Of a stretch of 18,216 bases of DNA, positions 6,350 through 14,843 are shown piece by piece. The first letter of the stretch is position 1. Every line of letters begins with the position of its first letter. Position numbers and translations under genes: made by a program. Below the pieces are notes generated by a model, which saw only the letters and a program-made list of their open reading frames with translations, was not told where the DNA came from and ran no database searches. The DNA comes from Flavobacteriaceae bacterium UBA6268 (GTDB taxonomy: Bacteria > Bacteroidota > Bacteroidia > Flavobacteriales > Flavobacteriaceae), in NCBI GenBank assembly GCA_002440705.1, contig DJVA01000039.1, positions 1-18,216 on the forward strand, written 5' to 3'.

Positions 6350-7912
6350 ATGTGGGATTATATCAAAGAAATTCCTTGGTGGGGCTGGATATTGATTGTC
6401 ATAGCGCTAGTTGCCCTTAGGGATATATTATTTCAAAGAAAGCATACCATTAGTCATAATTTTCCGGTCATTGGGCATTTCCGATACATGTTGGAACGTA
6501 TAGGTCCAGAACTTCGCCAGTACTTGGTTGCCAATAATCGTGAAGAACTCCCATTCAACAGGATTGAAAGGGGGTGGATCTATGCTTCTGCCAAAAAAGA
6601 GAACAATTATGAAGGGTTTGGTACCGATACCGACATTTATGCACACCAACATATTTTTATCAATAATGCCATCATTCCTTTCAAAATTGAAAAAGACCAC
6701 CCCAATGCGCACGACAAGTACTTTCTTCCGTGTGCAAAAGTAATGGGGCTTTACAATCAACGAAGAAAACCATTTCGCCCGGGTTCGGTTATCAATGTGT
6801 CGGCCATGAGTTTTGGCTCCCTTTCTGCCAAGGCTATCGAATCGCTGAACAAAGGCGTAAAAATTGCCGGGGCCTACCATAACACGGGCGAAGGAGGGCT
6901 TTCTCCCTATCACAGTCATGGCGGCGACGTTATTTTCCAATTTGGAACGGGTTACTTTGGAATCCGTGATGCAGCGGGAAATTTTTCCATGGAAAAATTG
7001 GTCCAGCTTGTTGATGACAACCCTTTTGTGCGTGCCATTGAAATTAAACTTTCGCAGGGTGCGAAACCTGGAAAGGGAGGGGTTTTGCCAGGGGCCAAGA
7101 TTACCCGCGAAATAGCTGGAATTAGGCATGTTCCCATGGGAAAGGATGTGATTTCGCCCCCCAATCATACAGCATTTTCCAATGTTGTGGAATTGTTGGA
7201 TTTCATCGAAACCATTGCAGAAAAAACAGGACTTCCGGTAGGAATTAAAGCGGCAATAGGTAAATTGGAGGAATGGGAACTTCTAGCCGATTTGATGGTC
7301 AAAACCGGCAAAGGGCCCGATTTTATTACGGTTGATGGCGGCGAGGGTGGAACTGGGGCTGCTCCCCCAAGCTTTGCAGACCACGTTTCTCTTCCATGGG
7401 TTTATGGCTTCAGCGATCTTTACAAAGTCTTCAAACATCGAAAAATTACCGATCGCATCGTCTTTATAGGTAGTGGTAAACTAGGATTCCCTGCCAAAGC
7501 GGCCATGGCATTTGCAATGGGAGCCGACTGTATCAACGTGGCGCGTGAAGCCATGATGAGTATTGGATGCATTCAGGCCCAAGTGTGCCATACCAACCGT
7601 TGCCCAAGTGGTGTTGCCACGCAAAGTAAGTGGCTGCAGAACGGGATTAACATTCCATTAAAAAGTGAGCGCTTGGGACAGTACTTCAAAACATTCAGGA
7701 AAGAACTGATTGAAATTACCCATGCCTGTGGTTATGAACATCCCTGCCAGTTCAAAATGCGGGACATCGATGTGAATGTAGACGATCATTACCTTTCGAA
7801 AGAGCTAGATCGCACCTATATGTACGAAAAGGATGTGGTTTCCTTCAAAGGGATGCAATCGCTAAAGGATTGTCCCTACCTAGGCGGTGTTATCGCTCAA
7901 ACAAATTTATAA
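6350..7912 (+). CDS. Membrane-anchored FMN-binding glutamate-synthase-domain protein
   Basis: The 520-residue protein carries the synthase (FMN-binding) domain of glutamate synthase without the glutaminase or GXGXG domains. Residues about 7-28 (WWGWILIVIALVALRDILFQ) form one membrane span. The core follows: VSAMSFGSLSAKAIESLNKG and NTGEGGLSPYH resemble the phosphate/FMN-binding face, KPGKGGVLPGAKIT the conserved loop, and DGGEGGTGAAP (near 328-338) the FMN-phosphate site. Cys407, Cys413 and Cys418 give C-x5-C-x4-C, the 3Fe-4S ligand pattern of glutamate synthase. Such stand-alone proteins are widespread and are usually annotated as FMN-binding glutamate synthase family; their reaction is not established, and without a glutaminase domain this one cannot use glutamine alone. 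It lies 6 bp after the exported amidohydrolase. Its last 23 bp overlap the end of the convergent LytTR gene. Confidence 0.93.
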   Translation: MWDYIKEIPWWGWILIVIALVALRDILFQRKHTISHNFPVIGHFRYMLERIGPELRQYLVANNREELPFNRIERGWIYASAKKENNYEGFGTDTDIYAHQHIFINNAIIPFKIEKDHPNAHDKYFLPCAKVMGLYNQRRKPFRPGSVINVSAMSFGSLSAKAIESLNKGVKIAGAYHNTGEGGLSPYHSHGGDVIFQFGTGYFGIRDAAGNFSMEKLVQLVDDNPFVRAIEIKLSQGAKPGKGGVLPGAKITREIAGIRHVPMGKDVISPPNHTAFSNVVELLDFIETIAEKTGLPVGIKAAIGKLEEWELLADLMVKTGKGPDFITVDGGEGGTGAAPPSFADHVSLPWVYGFSDLYKVFKHRKITDRIVFIGSGKLGFPAKAAMAFAMGADCINVAREAMMSIGCIQAQVCHTNRCPSGVATQSKWLQNGINIPLKSERLGQYFKTFRKELIEITHACGYEHPCQFKMRDIDVNVDDHYLSKELDRTYMYEKDVVSFKGMQSLKDCPYLGGVIAQTNL

Positions 7913-8630
7913 AGGTCTTGCGGTATGTTTTGGAAATGGGGACCCTCCTACCATTGGTTAGAACAAGATATCCTTCATTTTCGAAACTTTCCACGTTATT
8001 AAGGTTTACAATATGCGATTTATGGCACTTGAAGAAATGTGGAGCGAGTAACTTTTCAAATTTTCCCAAGCTATAAGAACTCAAGAAATCCCTTTCTTTT
8101 AAATGAATTCGGGTATAGCCTTCATCACCCTCCAGGTGCAATACCTCGTTTTGGGCCACAAAAGAAAGTCCAGAAGAGGTAGGGACAATCAACTTTTGCT
8201 TGTCTTCTAAGGTTTGGGTCAAAAAGTGGAGCAATCGATCTTTACTTTCTTGCTGGGCCTTGTCCTCGATAATTCGCAATGCCTTCTCGATAGCATATTT
8301 CAAATCGTCATTGTCGATAGGTTTTAGCACATAATCCACCGCCGATTGCTTGAGGGCCTTCAGCGCAAATTCATTGTAGGCCGTAACAAAAATAACTTCA
8401 AAGCTTACGTTGCTAAGCCTGGTTAAGAGCTCAAATCCATTCATCCTTGGCATTTGGATGTCCAAAAAAAGGAGGTCCGGTGGGGTTTGCCTTAAAAATT
8501 CAAGACCCTCTTCCGGTACTTGAAAGGTTTTGAGTATGTCTATAGCAGGAAAAAACTGTTCTATTTTACGTTGCAATCCCTGTAAATTGGAAGTCTCATC
8601 GTCTATTAATACCGCCGTGATGGTACTCAT
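7890..8630 (-). CDS. LytTR-family DNA-binding response regulator
   Basis: The 246-residue regulator has a complete receiver domain at residues 1-120, with the acidic pair Asp10-Asp11, phospho-acceptor Asp57 in LLFLDIQMP, Thr83 in FVTAYNE and Lys103 in LKPI. A LytTR DNA-binding domain follows at about 145-246 (KLIVPTSSGLSFV, then LHLEGDEGYTRIHL, FFKCHKSHIVNLNNV and the terminal RRVPISKTYRKTF). Proteins of this class bind direct repeats and activate transcription after phosphorylation by a cognate kinase. Its ATG shares an ATGA overlap with the stop of the kinase gene upstream, so the two proteins are translated together and form a two-component pair. The 3' end overlaps the convergent FMN-protein gene by 23 bp. 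Target genes are not evident in the window. Confidence 0.95.
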   Translation of the reverse strand: MSTITAVLIDDETSNLQGLQRKIEQFFPAIDILKTFQVPEEGLEFLRQTPPDLLFLDIQMPRMNGFELLTRLSNVSFEVIFVTAYNEFALKALKQSAVDYVLKPIDNDDLKYAIEKALRIIEDKAQQESKDRLLHFLTQTLEDKQKLIVPTSSGLSFVAQNEVLHLEGDEGYTRIHLKERDFLSSYSLGKFEKLLAPHFFKCHKSHIVNLNNVESFENEGYLVLTNGRRVPISKTYRKTFINLFER

Positions 8631-11419
8631 GCCTTTATTTTTTTGATCGTAAAAGTAACTTTATTGCCTTTATTTGCTGCTTCAGGAAATGCATCCGTTC
8701 TCTGGTACACTACTTGCCATTCCCGGGTTTGGTTCAAATAATAAATGCGCTCTGTTAAAACCTGTGTGGCATTTAGCTTTTTCTTTCCTTGACTCTTGGC
8801 AGGGTCGTAACCCGTACCGTCATCGGTAATCGTAACCACCAATCCGGAATCTTCTTGTTTTTCAAAGGAAACATCCACACGGCCCGTTCCTTGTTTATTG
8901 AAGATGCCGTGATTCACCGAATTTTCCACGATGGGCTGCAGCAACATAGTAGGGAGTGTTTCGGTTACCGCAGTGACATTTGGGGCAACGCAAACTGAAA
9001 ACTCCAACTTTTCGGAAAAACGCATTTGTTCAATTTCCAAGTAATTTTGAATCAAACTGCATTCTTCCGCTACGGTAATTTCGTTCATTTTGGAAAGTTC
9101 GAAAAAGCGACGGATCAATTTCGAAAATTTTACCAAATACACCTCCGAAGCTACCAAGTCACTCTGATTGATGTAATTTTGGATAGCAGACAAGGAGTTG
9201 AACACAAAATGTGGATTCATTTGCGATCGCAAGGCATTCAGTTCAAATTCAATCATTTTCTTCTGCTGTTCGATCTTGAAGGTTTTCCGCATTAAGTCCC
9301 TTTTCCGCAAATAAACCGACAACCCAATGAGAAGCCCCAAAAACACCATTCCGCCCAGCACCTGTACCCACAATCGTTGCCACCATAAGGGAAGAATCTC
9401 AAAGTGCACTTTTTGCTCGATTCCGTTTTTTTGCACTTCCAACACATAGCGGTTAGGTGGCAATTGATTGAAGTTAAGCTGTTTGGAAGTTGTTTCTTGC
9501 CATTTTTTTTGAAGTGGCAACAAACGGAACTCGTAAGCATTGTTACCGTTATTACCGCCAAAGTCAATAGACCCAATCTGGATCCCAACTGAATTGTTTT
9601 TAGTAAAACGCACGGGGGTTTCTTCGGAGATCGGTTGACCGTTAAAATGCATCGAATCGAAATATAAGCCCAAAAATTGGCTCTTTACTTCGAGGTTTTT
9701 GGGAATGGTCGCAATGCCCAAATCGGTAGCAAGGAACAATTGATCGCCCAATGCGGAAATTCCGTTCACTTTTCTGGACAAGAGCCCTTCGGCCTCAGAA
9801 ACACTGTACTGAAATTTGTACTCCCCATTTTCCTTGAAATAGTAAAGCAAGCCCTTATCTGTTGCCAGCCAGAGGGATTTTCCTTCGGCATAAGCGTCTT
9901 CCACGGAATACAGTTTAGTGTTTGGAATTTGAATGGCAGGGCCATTCATCGAAAATTCATAAACCCCAAAACCCTCGGTGAGCAACAAAATTTGGTCTTC
10001 ATCCATTGCTACTATTTTGTGGATGGCCATTCCATCCAGCGGTTCGTTTAAGGGAAATAACGAAATTTCTCCTTCTTTCAAACTTTGAACACCCTTAATG
10101 GTAGCAATCAACAACCGGTCTTGATAAGGAAAAAACTGATTGCCCCCTATTAAAGGTAATGTCTCCAAAACCTCAAAACTAACGGGGTCTATTTTTTTTA
10201 GGTTCAAAGAGCCTAAACCCCAGTAAAACCCGTCCAAAAAAGCCATTTGTTTGATGCCCTGATTAATTTCTATCCTGTGCCCAGGCAATAGCGCTCCCGA
10301 AGGTGAAATGGAATCTTCCTGGAGGGCTAAATAGTCGACAAAAAAAACTTTATTCTTTTGCGCTACATAGGATACAGGATATGGGAACCCTTTTTTTTCA
10401 AAATGCGGAACAAAGCTTTTGGTTTCTGGATTCCATCTGTAAAATCCTTTATCAACAACGCCTGCGATAATTTGTTGTTTCAAACGGGTGATGTGTGCAA
10501 TCTTTTCGTCTTCCAAATGCAATTGGATGTTTTTTTGGGTATAGGACGATTTGAACAAACCATTTCCGAATGAGGCTGACCACAGGTTGCCGGTTCGATC
10601 CAAAAAGGAATTGTGTGCATTGAGGACCTCGGGAAATTCGTAGGTTTCGGCAACCAAAAAGTCGGGGTTAAGGATGGCCAAATGATTGCGATCGGTAATC
10701 TGTACTTGTCCATTGTTAAAAATGATCCTCCCATAAACGGAATAGACCCGGTCCTTTTCCAAAAAACTGGTCCCTTCTACCAGTTTATCGGTATGGAGGT
10801 TCAATACGTGGTAATGATCCTTAGTGAGCCAAAAAACAAGCGAATCCTTCGCACGTAGATGGATTATTTGTTTATCAACTACCCCATCTATGGCCTGCCG
10901 CAGGTCCCAAAACGTTTGATATCCCTCTATCCAATTTACTAAAGAATCTTTTGGGGAATTCCTGGGCAGGATGCGCCAGTGGTTCTCTCGGTCCAAGCCA
11001 TACCATTCGTTGTTACTCTCAAAAAAGACATTTGAACCCACTTCAACAAACCGAAATGGAAAAAAAACCGAGGCGTCTTCTCCCCCATACGAATAAACCA
11101 TATCCTTGTAGATGTAACCTACTTGCGAGCCCTTGGAAAAAAACCAAACTTTACCGTCAGGCGAAGATGCGAGTTCCCAAATATCGTTACTGGGCAAACC
11201 TTCCTTAATCGTAAACTCCTTGAATGAGTCGCCATCGAATTTTACCAATCCATTGTCGGTCAAAATCCAAATAAACCCCTCAGAGTCCTGGGCAACTTTA
11301 TACACATGGTTGCTGGGTAATCCGTCCCGGATCCCAAAATTTGTTGGCTTTTGGGCAAAACTCAACTTCCCATGCAAAAGCAATGTAAAAAATACTATGT
11401 AAGCAATTATGCGTTTCAT
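8627..11419 (-). CDS. Beta-propeller sensor histidine kinase (reg_prop/Y_Y_Y/His_kinase)
   Basis: The 930-residue membrane sensor kinase begins with a signal sequence (MKRIIAYIVFFTLLLHG, cut near FAQ at 21-23). About 570 residues of beta-propeller repeats follow in the periplasm; the clearest are near the start (GLPSNHVYKVAQDSEGFIWI and GLPSNDIWELASSPDGKVWF). A Y_Y_Y domain sits near 600-670 (FGGNNGNNAYEFRL, then LPPNRYVLEVQ). One membrane span at about 683-704 leads to a short coiled coil and the cytoplasmic kinase. His737 in MNPHFVFNSL is the phosphorylation site, Asn833 in PIVENSVNHG the ATP-binding N box, and TDDGTGYDP (865-873) the G box. This is the LytS-like (His_kinase) type that pairs with LytTR regulators, and the next gene is such a regulator, coupled by ATGA. 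A possible -7 element (TACTTTTA, 11443-11436) lies 16 bp before the ATG. Many such propeller kinases sense glycans or envelope signals, but the ligand here is unknown and no polysaccharide-use genes are nearby. Confidence 0.93.
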   Translation of the reverse strand: MKRIIAYIVFFTLLLHGKLSFAQKPTNFGIRDGLPSNHVYKVAQDSEGFIWILTDNGLVKFDGDSFKEFTIKEGLPSNDIWELASSPDGKVWFFSKGSQVGYIYKDMVYSYGGEDASVFFPFRFVEVGSNVFFESNNEWYGLDRENHWRILPRNSPKDSLVNWIEGYQTFWDLRQAIDGVVDKQIIHLRAKDSLVFWLTKDHYHVLNLHTDKLVEGTSFLEKDRVYSVYGRIIFNNGQVQITDRNHLAILNPDFLVAETYEFPEVLNAHNSFLDRTGNLWSASFGNGLFKSSYTQKNIQLHLEDEKIAHITRLKQQIIAGVVDKGFYRWNPETKSFVPHFEKKGFPYPVSYVAQKNKVFFVDYLALQEDSISPSGALLPGHRIEINQGIKQMAFLDGFYWGLGSLNLKKIDPVSFEVLETLPLIGGNQFFPYQDRLLIATIKGVQSLKEGEISLFPLNEPLDGMAIHKIVAMDEDQILLLTEGFGVYEFSMNGPAIQIPNTKLYSVEDAYAEGKSLWLATDKGLLYYFKENGEYKFQYSVSEAEGLLSRKVNGISALGDQLFLATDLGIATIPKNLEVKSQFLGLYFDSMHFNGQPISEETPVRFTKNNSVGIQIGSIDFGGNNGNNAYEFRLLPLQKKWQETTSKQLNFNQLPPNRYVLEVQKNGIEQKVHFEILPLWWQRLWVQVLGGMVFLGLLIGLSVYLRKRDLMRKTFKIEQQKKMIEFELNALRSQMNPHFVFNSLSAIQNYINQSDLVASEVYLVKFSKLIRRFFELSKMNEITVAEECSLIQNYLEIEQMRFSEKLEFSVCVAPNVTAVTETLPTMLLQPIVENSVNHGIFNKQGTGRVDVSFEKQEDSGLVVTITDDGTGYDPAKSQGKKKLNATQVLTERIYYLNQTREWQVVYQRTDAFPEAANKGNKVTFTIKKIKA

Positions 11420-11468
11420 GGGGTTGCCAATTCCTTAAAAGTAGTGAAATGCAGAGAGGAATGAATAA

Positions 11469-11498
11469 AAACAGGGCAACTTTTATGTTGCCCTGTTT
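11469..11498 (-). terminator. Rho-independent terminator of the T9SS-cargo gene
   Basis: AAACAGGGCAAC (11469-11480) and GTTGCCCTGTTT (11487-11498) form a perfect 12-bp stem with a 6-base loop, starting 4 bp after the stop codon of the upstream minus-strand gene. In minus-strand reading the stem ends in a run of five T (GCCCTGTTTTTATTC). It separates this gene from the histidine kinase operon that begins 50 bp further on. Confidence 0.88.
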
Positions 11499-11502
11499 AG
11501 GA

Positions 11503-13251
11503 TCATTCTTTGATGAAACGAAGCATTTGGATACTATTTTCTATTTCAATCCGCAATAAGTAGATTCCAACTGGAAATTTCGATACATCAACCGATTGGG
11601 TTTTGGAAACTTTTCCCGTTTCAAGGATACGCCCAGCCATATCGAATAAAGCATATTCAACCGAAACTTCAGAACTTAGGTACAAGGCATTCTTCGCGGG
11701 ATTTGGAAACAACCGAAGCGTTTTACTTTCGGGTGTACTGACCGCCAGAATAGTGTCGTCGCAATCCCTGTCTGCTACTGTTCTAGGATTTGCCGTTATG
11801 GTGATAGGCCCAAAATTGTAAGGAACGAAACCAGAAATGGCAGAAATGGGAGTGTACTGCAAGGGGTTTAAGGTAAGTGGCTTGTTGAGATGGATGCAAT
11901 TGTTGGCCAAGGTGGCATCGGTGGCAATGTATTCTGGCCAAGTCTCGTTGGAAGGAATGGTTCGGTAGCCCACATGGTAATAATGTGTTCCGGTACCATC
12001 ATTGTTCATGTATTGGTAAGACATGTCTGGATAATAAATCAAAGGCATTTGGAGACTCCAAAAGTTGAATTCCTCTGGACTATGCTCGATGTGTGAAACC
12101 AAATACTGGGTGTAGGGACTGGTTTGTGCTCCCGTGGCTTTGTTGAATTCATACACAAAAATATTGCTTTGCCCGGTTACGGGATTTCCATTGGTATCCT
12201 GCCAGTTTTCATCACGGTCGTAGCCGGATATCATCAAGTTGGCAGTATTGGTAATTGATTCGGTTAATTTAAAGCCATACGAATTTAAGTCGCTGTTGGT
12301 CACATACCAGCTTCCGGAAGGTATGATGTTACCGCTCAAATCCAATTCGGTTACCCCAAAATAATGCGTCTGCGAATAATTGCACAACATGAAAATGTGC
12401 TGGGAGGTTGCGTCAAAATAGGCATCCACACTTACATCCTGTGAATTTCCGAAGATGTAACTACTGTCCCAGAGAAAATTTCCCTGAAAGTCGATATAAT
12501 GAGCCAAGACCCCCTGTTGGTCTGGAGTTCCAGCCACCGCGTTTCCAACGACACTTCCGGTAAGAAAGAATCCGGTTGGGGTTTCGGTAACCCCGTTAAT
12601 GAAGTCGTAATCGAAGGTTCCGTTGGGGCTATTGTTATTGTCCATTTCAATCACCCACAATGGGTTCAAAGCCAAATCGGTACGGAGCACAAACCCCAAA
12701 TTGGTAGGGCAGGTAGAATCGGTGGTGGGACACGAGGTGAAAATACCCCCAACGACAAAACCGGGGTCTTGCACCAAATCCCCATCGGCATCGCTATTGG
12801 TAAAAATTATTTTTAAACCCTCAGAATTCATGGGCGGGGTAAGGATGTCATAAAAATTTGCACTGTTCACAAGGCCTGTAGAAGCACTTATATCGGCTAT
12901 AAATATGGATCGTGTTGTGGGTCCATTCACTTCAACATAGCCCGTGGCATACACTTTATCCAAATAGTTAACCACATCCAATACCCGAATTACCGGAAGG
13001 GAAATGTCGCTGTAATTATGGGCCCATACCGTAGTCCCAAATTGGTCTTTTCGGTGCAGTGTCATAATCTGTGTAGCAAAATTGACATCAAAAACATTTC
13101 CAGCCATGATAAAATTATTGGAATTGTCGTTAATAATGTCGATGTTAAGATCGTGGTAGTATAAAGTCTGTTCCCCTCCATTTTTTTGAAAAGGTTGCGC
13201 AGCGAGTTTCAGGGAAATCAAAACAAACAATAAGCGTAGTGGTGTTTTCAT
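11503..13251 (-). CDS. T9SS type A sorting-domain protein of unknown function
   Basis: The 582-residue protein has an N-terminal signal peptide (MKTPLRLLFVLISLKLAAQ, cleavage near residue 19) and a C-terminal type A sorting domain of about 75 residues (LRLFPNPAKNALYL, then ALFDMAGRILETG, FPVGIYLLRIE and MLRFIKE). It should therefore be exported by Sec and carried across the outer membrane by the type IX system. The middle (about 20-500) is rich in Asn, Asp, Thr and aromatic residues, with repeated gain-of-strand patterns such as PTGFFLTGSVVGNAV and GVTELDLSGNIIPSG. This suggests a beta-propeller or similar all-beta fold, but I recognise no enzymatic motif. The ATG at 13251-13249 is chosen; the frame extends to a TTG at 13275, but that codon lies in a likely -7 promoter element. 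The gene is monocistronic, with its own promoter and terminator. Confidence 0.88.
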   Translation of the reverse strand: MKTPLRLLFVLISLKLAAQPFQKNGGEQTLYYHDLNIDIINDNSNNFIMAGNVFDVNFATQIMTLHRKDQFGTTVWAHNYSDISLPVIRVLDVVNYLDKVYATGYVEVNGPTTRSIFIADISASTGLVNSANFYDILTPPMNSEGLKIIFTNSDADGDLVQDPGFVVGGIFTSCPTTDSTCPTNLGFVLRTDLALNPLWVIEMDNNNSPNGTFDYDFINGVTETPTGFFLTGSVVGNAVAGTPDQQGVLAHYIDFQGNFLWDSSYIFGNSQDVSVDAYFDATSQHIFMLCNYSQTHYFGVTELDLSGNIIPSGSWYVTNSDLNSYGFKLTESITNTANLMISGYDRDENWQDTNGNPVTGQSNIFVYEFNKATGAQTSPYTQYLVSHIEHSPEEFNFWSLQMPLIYYPDMSYQYMNNDGTGTHYYHVGYRTIPSNETWPEYIATDATLANNCIHLNKPLTLNPLQYTPISAISGFVPYNFGPITITANPRTVADRDCDDTILAVSTPESKTLRLFPNPAKNALYLSSEVSVEYALFDMAGRILETGKVSKTQSVDVSKFPVGIYLLRIEIENSIQMLRFIKE

Positions 13252-13272
13252 AAGTTCTTTTTTACAATTATT

Positions 13273-13280
13273 CAAATCTA
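13273..13280 (-). promoter_or_regulatory. Likely -7 element of the T9SS-cargo gene promoter
   Basis: On the minus strand TAGATTTG is an exact match to TAnnTTTG and ends 21 bp before the ATG at 13251, leaving a leader of about 17 bases. No exact TTTG sits 19 bp upstream; a T-rich stretch is found there instead. Its position argues against the TTG start at 13275. Confidence 0.4.
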
Positions 13281-13365
13281 TAGCCGCCCATTCAAATTAA
13301 AAACCACGGTTTACCCACTTCAGCTTTTCGTACCTTGAAATACTAGTTTCGTTCCATCAACGTTA

Positions 13366-13396
13366 TTTGTAAAGTTTCCTAAAAACAGTATGTTTG
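13366..13396 (+). promoter_or_regulatory. Bacteroidota consensus promoter of the small membrane protein gene
   Basis: TTTG (13366-13369), 19 bp, then TATGTTTG (13389-13396) matches the sigma-ABfr-type consensus TTTG-N19-TAnnTTTG at every fixed position. The -7 element ends 16 bp before the ATG at 13413, giving a leader of roughly 10 bases without a Shine-Dalgarno sequence. Confidence 0.7.
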
Positions 13397-13412
13397 TGCT
13401 AAATCCTACAAG

Positions 13413-13937
13413 ATGGAAGAATTTTCCCAAATCCTAAATTACGTTGCTTACCTCTTACCTGCAATTGTTGTGGGGGTTGTTGCTTATTATTTCTTTAAGG
13501 GCCATACAGCCAACGAAGAGGGCCGTCGGCGCTACTTGATACAGAAAGAAGCGCAAAATAAAATACTTCCTGCACGACTTCAGGCCTATGAGCGTCTTTC
13601 ACTGTTGATGGAACGCATCGATCCCAACAAACTTTTGATACGCGTTAAGCCTTTTGATGACGAAATCGAAAAATACGAAATGCTGCTCATCAAAAATATC
13701 GAACAGGAATTTGACCACAACGTGACCCAGCAAATCTATGTGTCTCCAGAATGTTGGAACCTCATCAATGCAGCTAAAAATGCGACCATACACGTCATCC
13801 GCCAAGCAGCTATGCACGAAAAGGATAACGATGCCGATGCCTTAAGGGAATACCTGCTACGGAATTTTATGGACGAAGTTACGCCCTCACAAAAGGCTTT
13901 GGCCTATATCAAAAAAGAAGTCTCGGAGTTATTTTAG
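13413..13937 (+). CDS. Conserved small membrane-anchored protein of unknown function
   Basis: The 174-residue protein has one hydrophobic segment at about residues 7-31 (ILNYVAYLLPAIVVGVVAYY), followed by a short basic stretch (GRRRYLIQKEAQ) and a long, charged, mostly helical cytoplasmic domain. LPARLQAYERLSLLMERIDP (52-71) and the helix around NIEQEFDHNVTQQIYV are the most distinctive parts. Proteins of this look are common in Flavobacteriaceae genomes as conserved hypotheticals, but I know of no established function and see no catalytic motif. The positive-inside rule places the C-terminal domain in the cytoplasm. It has its own consensus promoter and ends 3 bp from the end of the convergent patatin gene. 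The coding call is firm; function is unknown. Confidence 0.85.
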   Translation: MEEFSQILNYVAYLLPAIVVGVVAYYFFKGHTANEEGRRRYLIQKEAQNKILPARLQAYERLSLLMERIDPNKLLIRVKPFDDEIEKYEMLLIKNIEQEFDHNVTQQIYVSPECWNLINAAKNATIHVIRQAAMHEKDNDADALREYLLRNFMDEVTPSQKALAYIKKEVSELF

Positions 13938-13940
13938 CGA

Positions 13941-14843
13941 TTACTGAATTTCGTTCAGTTCGATGTTTTTCTTTTGGGCGTATTGAAACCCGCTCTTCCA
14001 CCAACTTTCCATTTCGTCCTTATCAAAAACCAATGAATTGGTGGTCAGTACAATTGGGGTGTAATAAAAGTTCAAAATGGCATTATTATTAGTGGCCACA
14101 AACTTCCCAATGCGGATGTTTTGCTTCTCAATACGATCTGCCATATACGCATACATATTGCTAATAAGGGCAAACACGTTTTTGGATGGCAACCGGTTGT
14201 AATAGGTAACCTCGGTTTGCAACACAATCACGTCCACTTCGGTCGCGCCACGGGTAATGGCTTCTTCTATTGGCACCAAGCTCCCAAAACCACCATCGGC
14301 ATATTCGCACCCGTCTTTCTTAACCAAGCTCATGAAAGGGGTATAGTTACAGGAAATCCAGATCCAATCGCAAAAATCCATGTAATCAAAATCCTTAATC
14401 GATTTATATTCCACCTGATTCAACGAGAGGTTGGACACCGTCACCACCAATTCCCTAGAGCTTTGCTGCAATAGGTTGAATTCCTCTTCGGTAAAGGTAC
14501 GCGTAATAAGTTTCCTTAGGTTAAGGCTCTCCCCAAAGGTCTTACTCTTCCTCAAAAAATTCCGCAAAACATTTAAATGGTGAATTCCTATTTCCTTTCC
14601 TCCCCATTTGTCTTTTTTTACCACAAAAGGCTGGTGGCTGAAAATGGATTCCTGAGTCACGGAAGTATATACCCCCTTTATTTTTTCAATTTTATCCAGC
14701 GCTAAGTGGGGAATGAGCAAACTACCTGTTGAAGTCCCAACAAACAGATCGTAGCGGTGACCCATTTCTTCAATCAAATATTGGGCAACCCCACCTCCAA
14801 AGGCACCTTTGCTGCCACCTCCCGAAATGACCAAGGCCCTCAT
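13941..14843 (-). CDS. Patatin-like phospholipase
   Basis: The 300-residue protein has the complete patatin catalytic set: the oxyanion loop SGGGSKGAFGGG (7-18), the nucleophile Ser38 in GTSTGS (36-41), and the catalytic Asp183 in ADGGFGS (182-188). Patatins are Ser-Asp dyad lipid acyl hydrolases that act on phospholipids or other acyl esters. No signal peptide or membrane span is visible, so it should be cytosolic or peripherally bound, unlike longer surface patatins with a beta-barrel. The start ATG at 14843-14841 shares an ATGA overlap with the stop of the M1 aminopeptidase gene, so the two are cotranscribed and probably translationally coupled. The hydrophobic, aromatic C-terminus (AILNFYYTPIVLTTNSLVF) completes the fold. 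Its substrate and physiological role are not shown by context. Confidence 0.92.
   Translation of the reverse strand: MRALVISGGGSKGAFGGGVAQYLIEEMGHRYDLFVGTSTGSLLIPHLALDKIEKIKGVYTSVTQESIFSHQPFVVKKDKWGGKEIGIHHLNVLRNFLRKSKTFGESLNLRKLITRTFTEEEFNLLQQSSRELVVTVSNLSLNQVEYKSIKDFDYMDFCDWIWISCNYTPFMSLVKKDGCEYADGGFGSLVPIEEAITRGATEVDVIVLQTEVTYYNRLPSKNVFALISNMYAYMADRIEKQNIRIGKFVATNNNAILNFYYTPIVLTTNSLVFDKDEMESWWKSGFQYAQKKNIELNEIQ

Noticed and set aside
6428..7168. A 246-codon minus-strand open frame inside the FMN-protein gene.
   Set aside because: It is antisense to a well-conserved gene, has no recognisable motif and is rich in residues expected from reverse reading of the coding frame.
13252..13275. A TTG start 8 codons upstream for the T9SS-cargo protein.
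   Set aside because: The TTG lies in the TAGATTTG promoter element, and the ATG at 13251 starts directly with a normal signal peptide.
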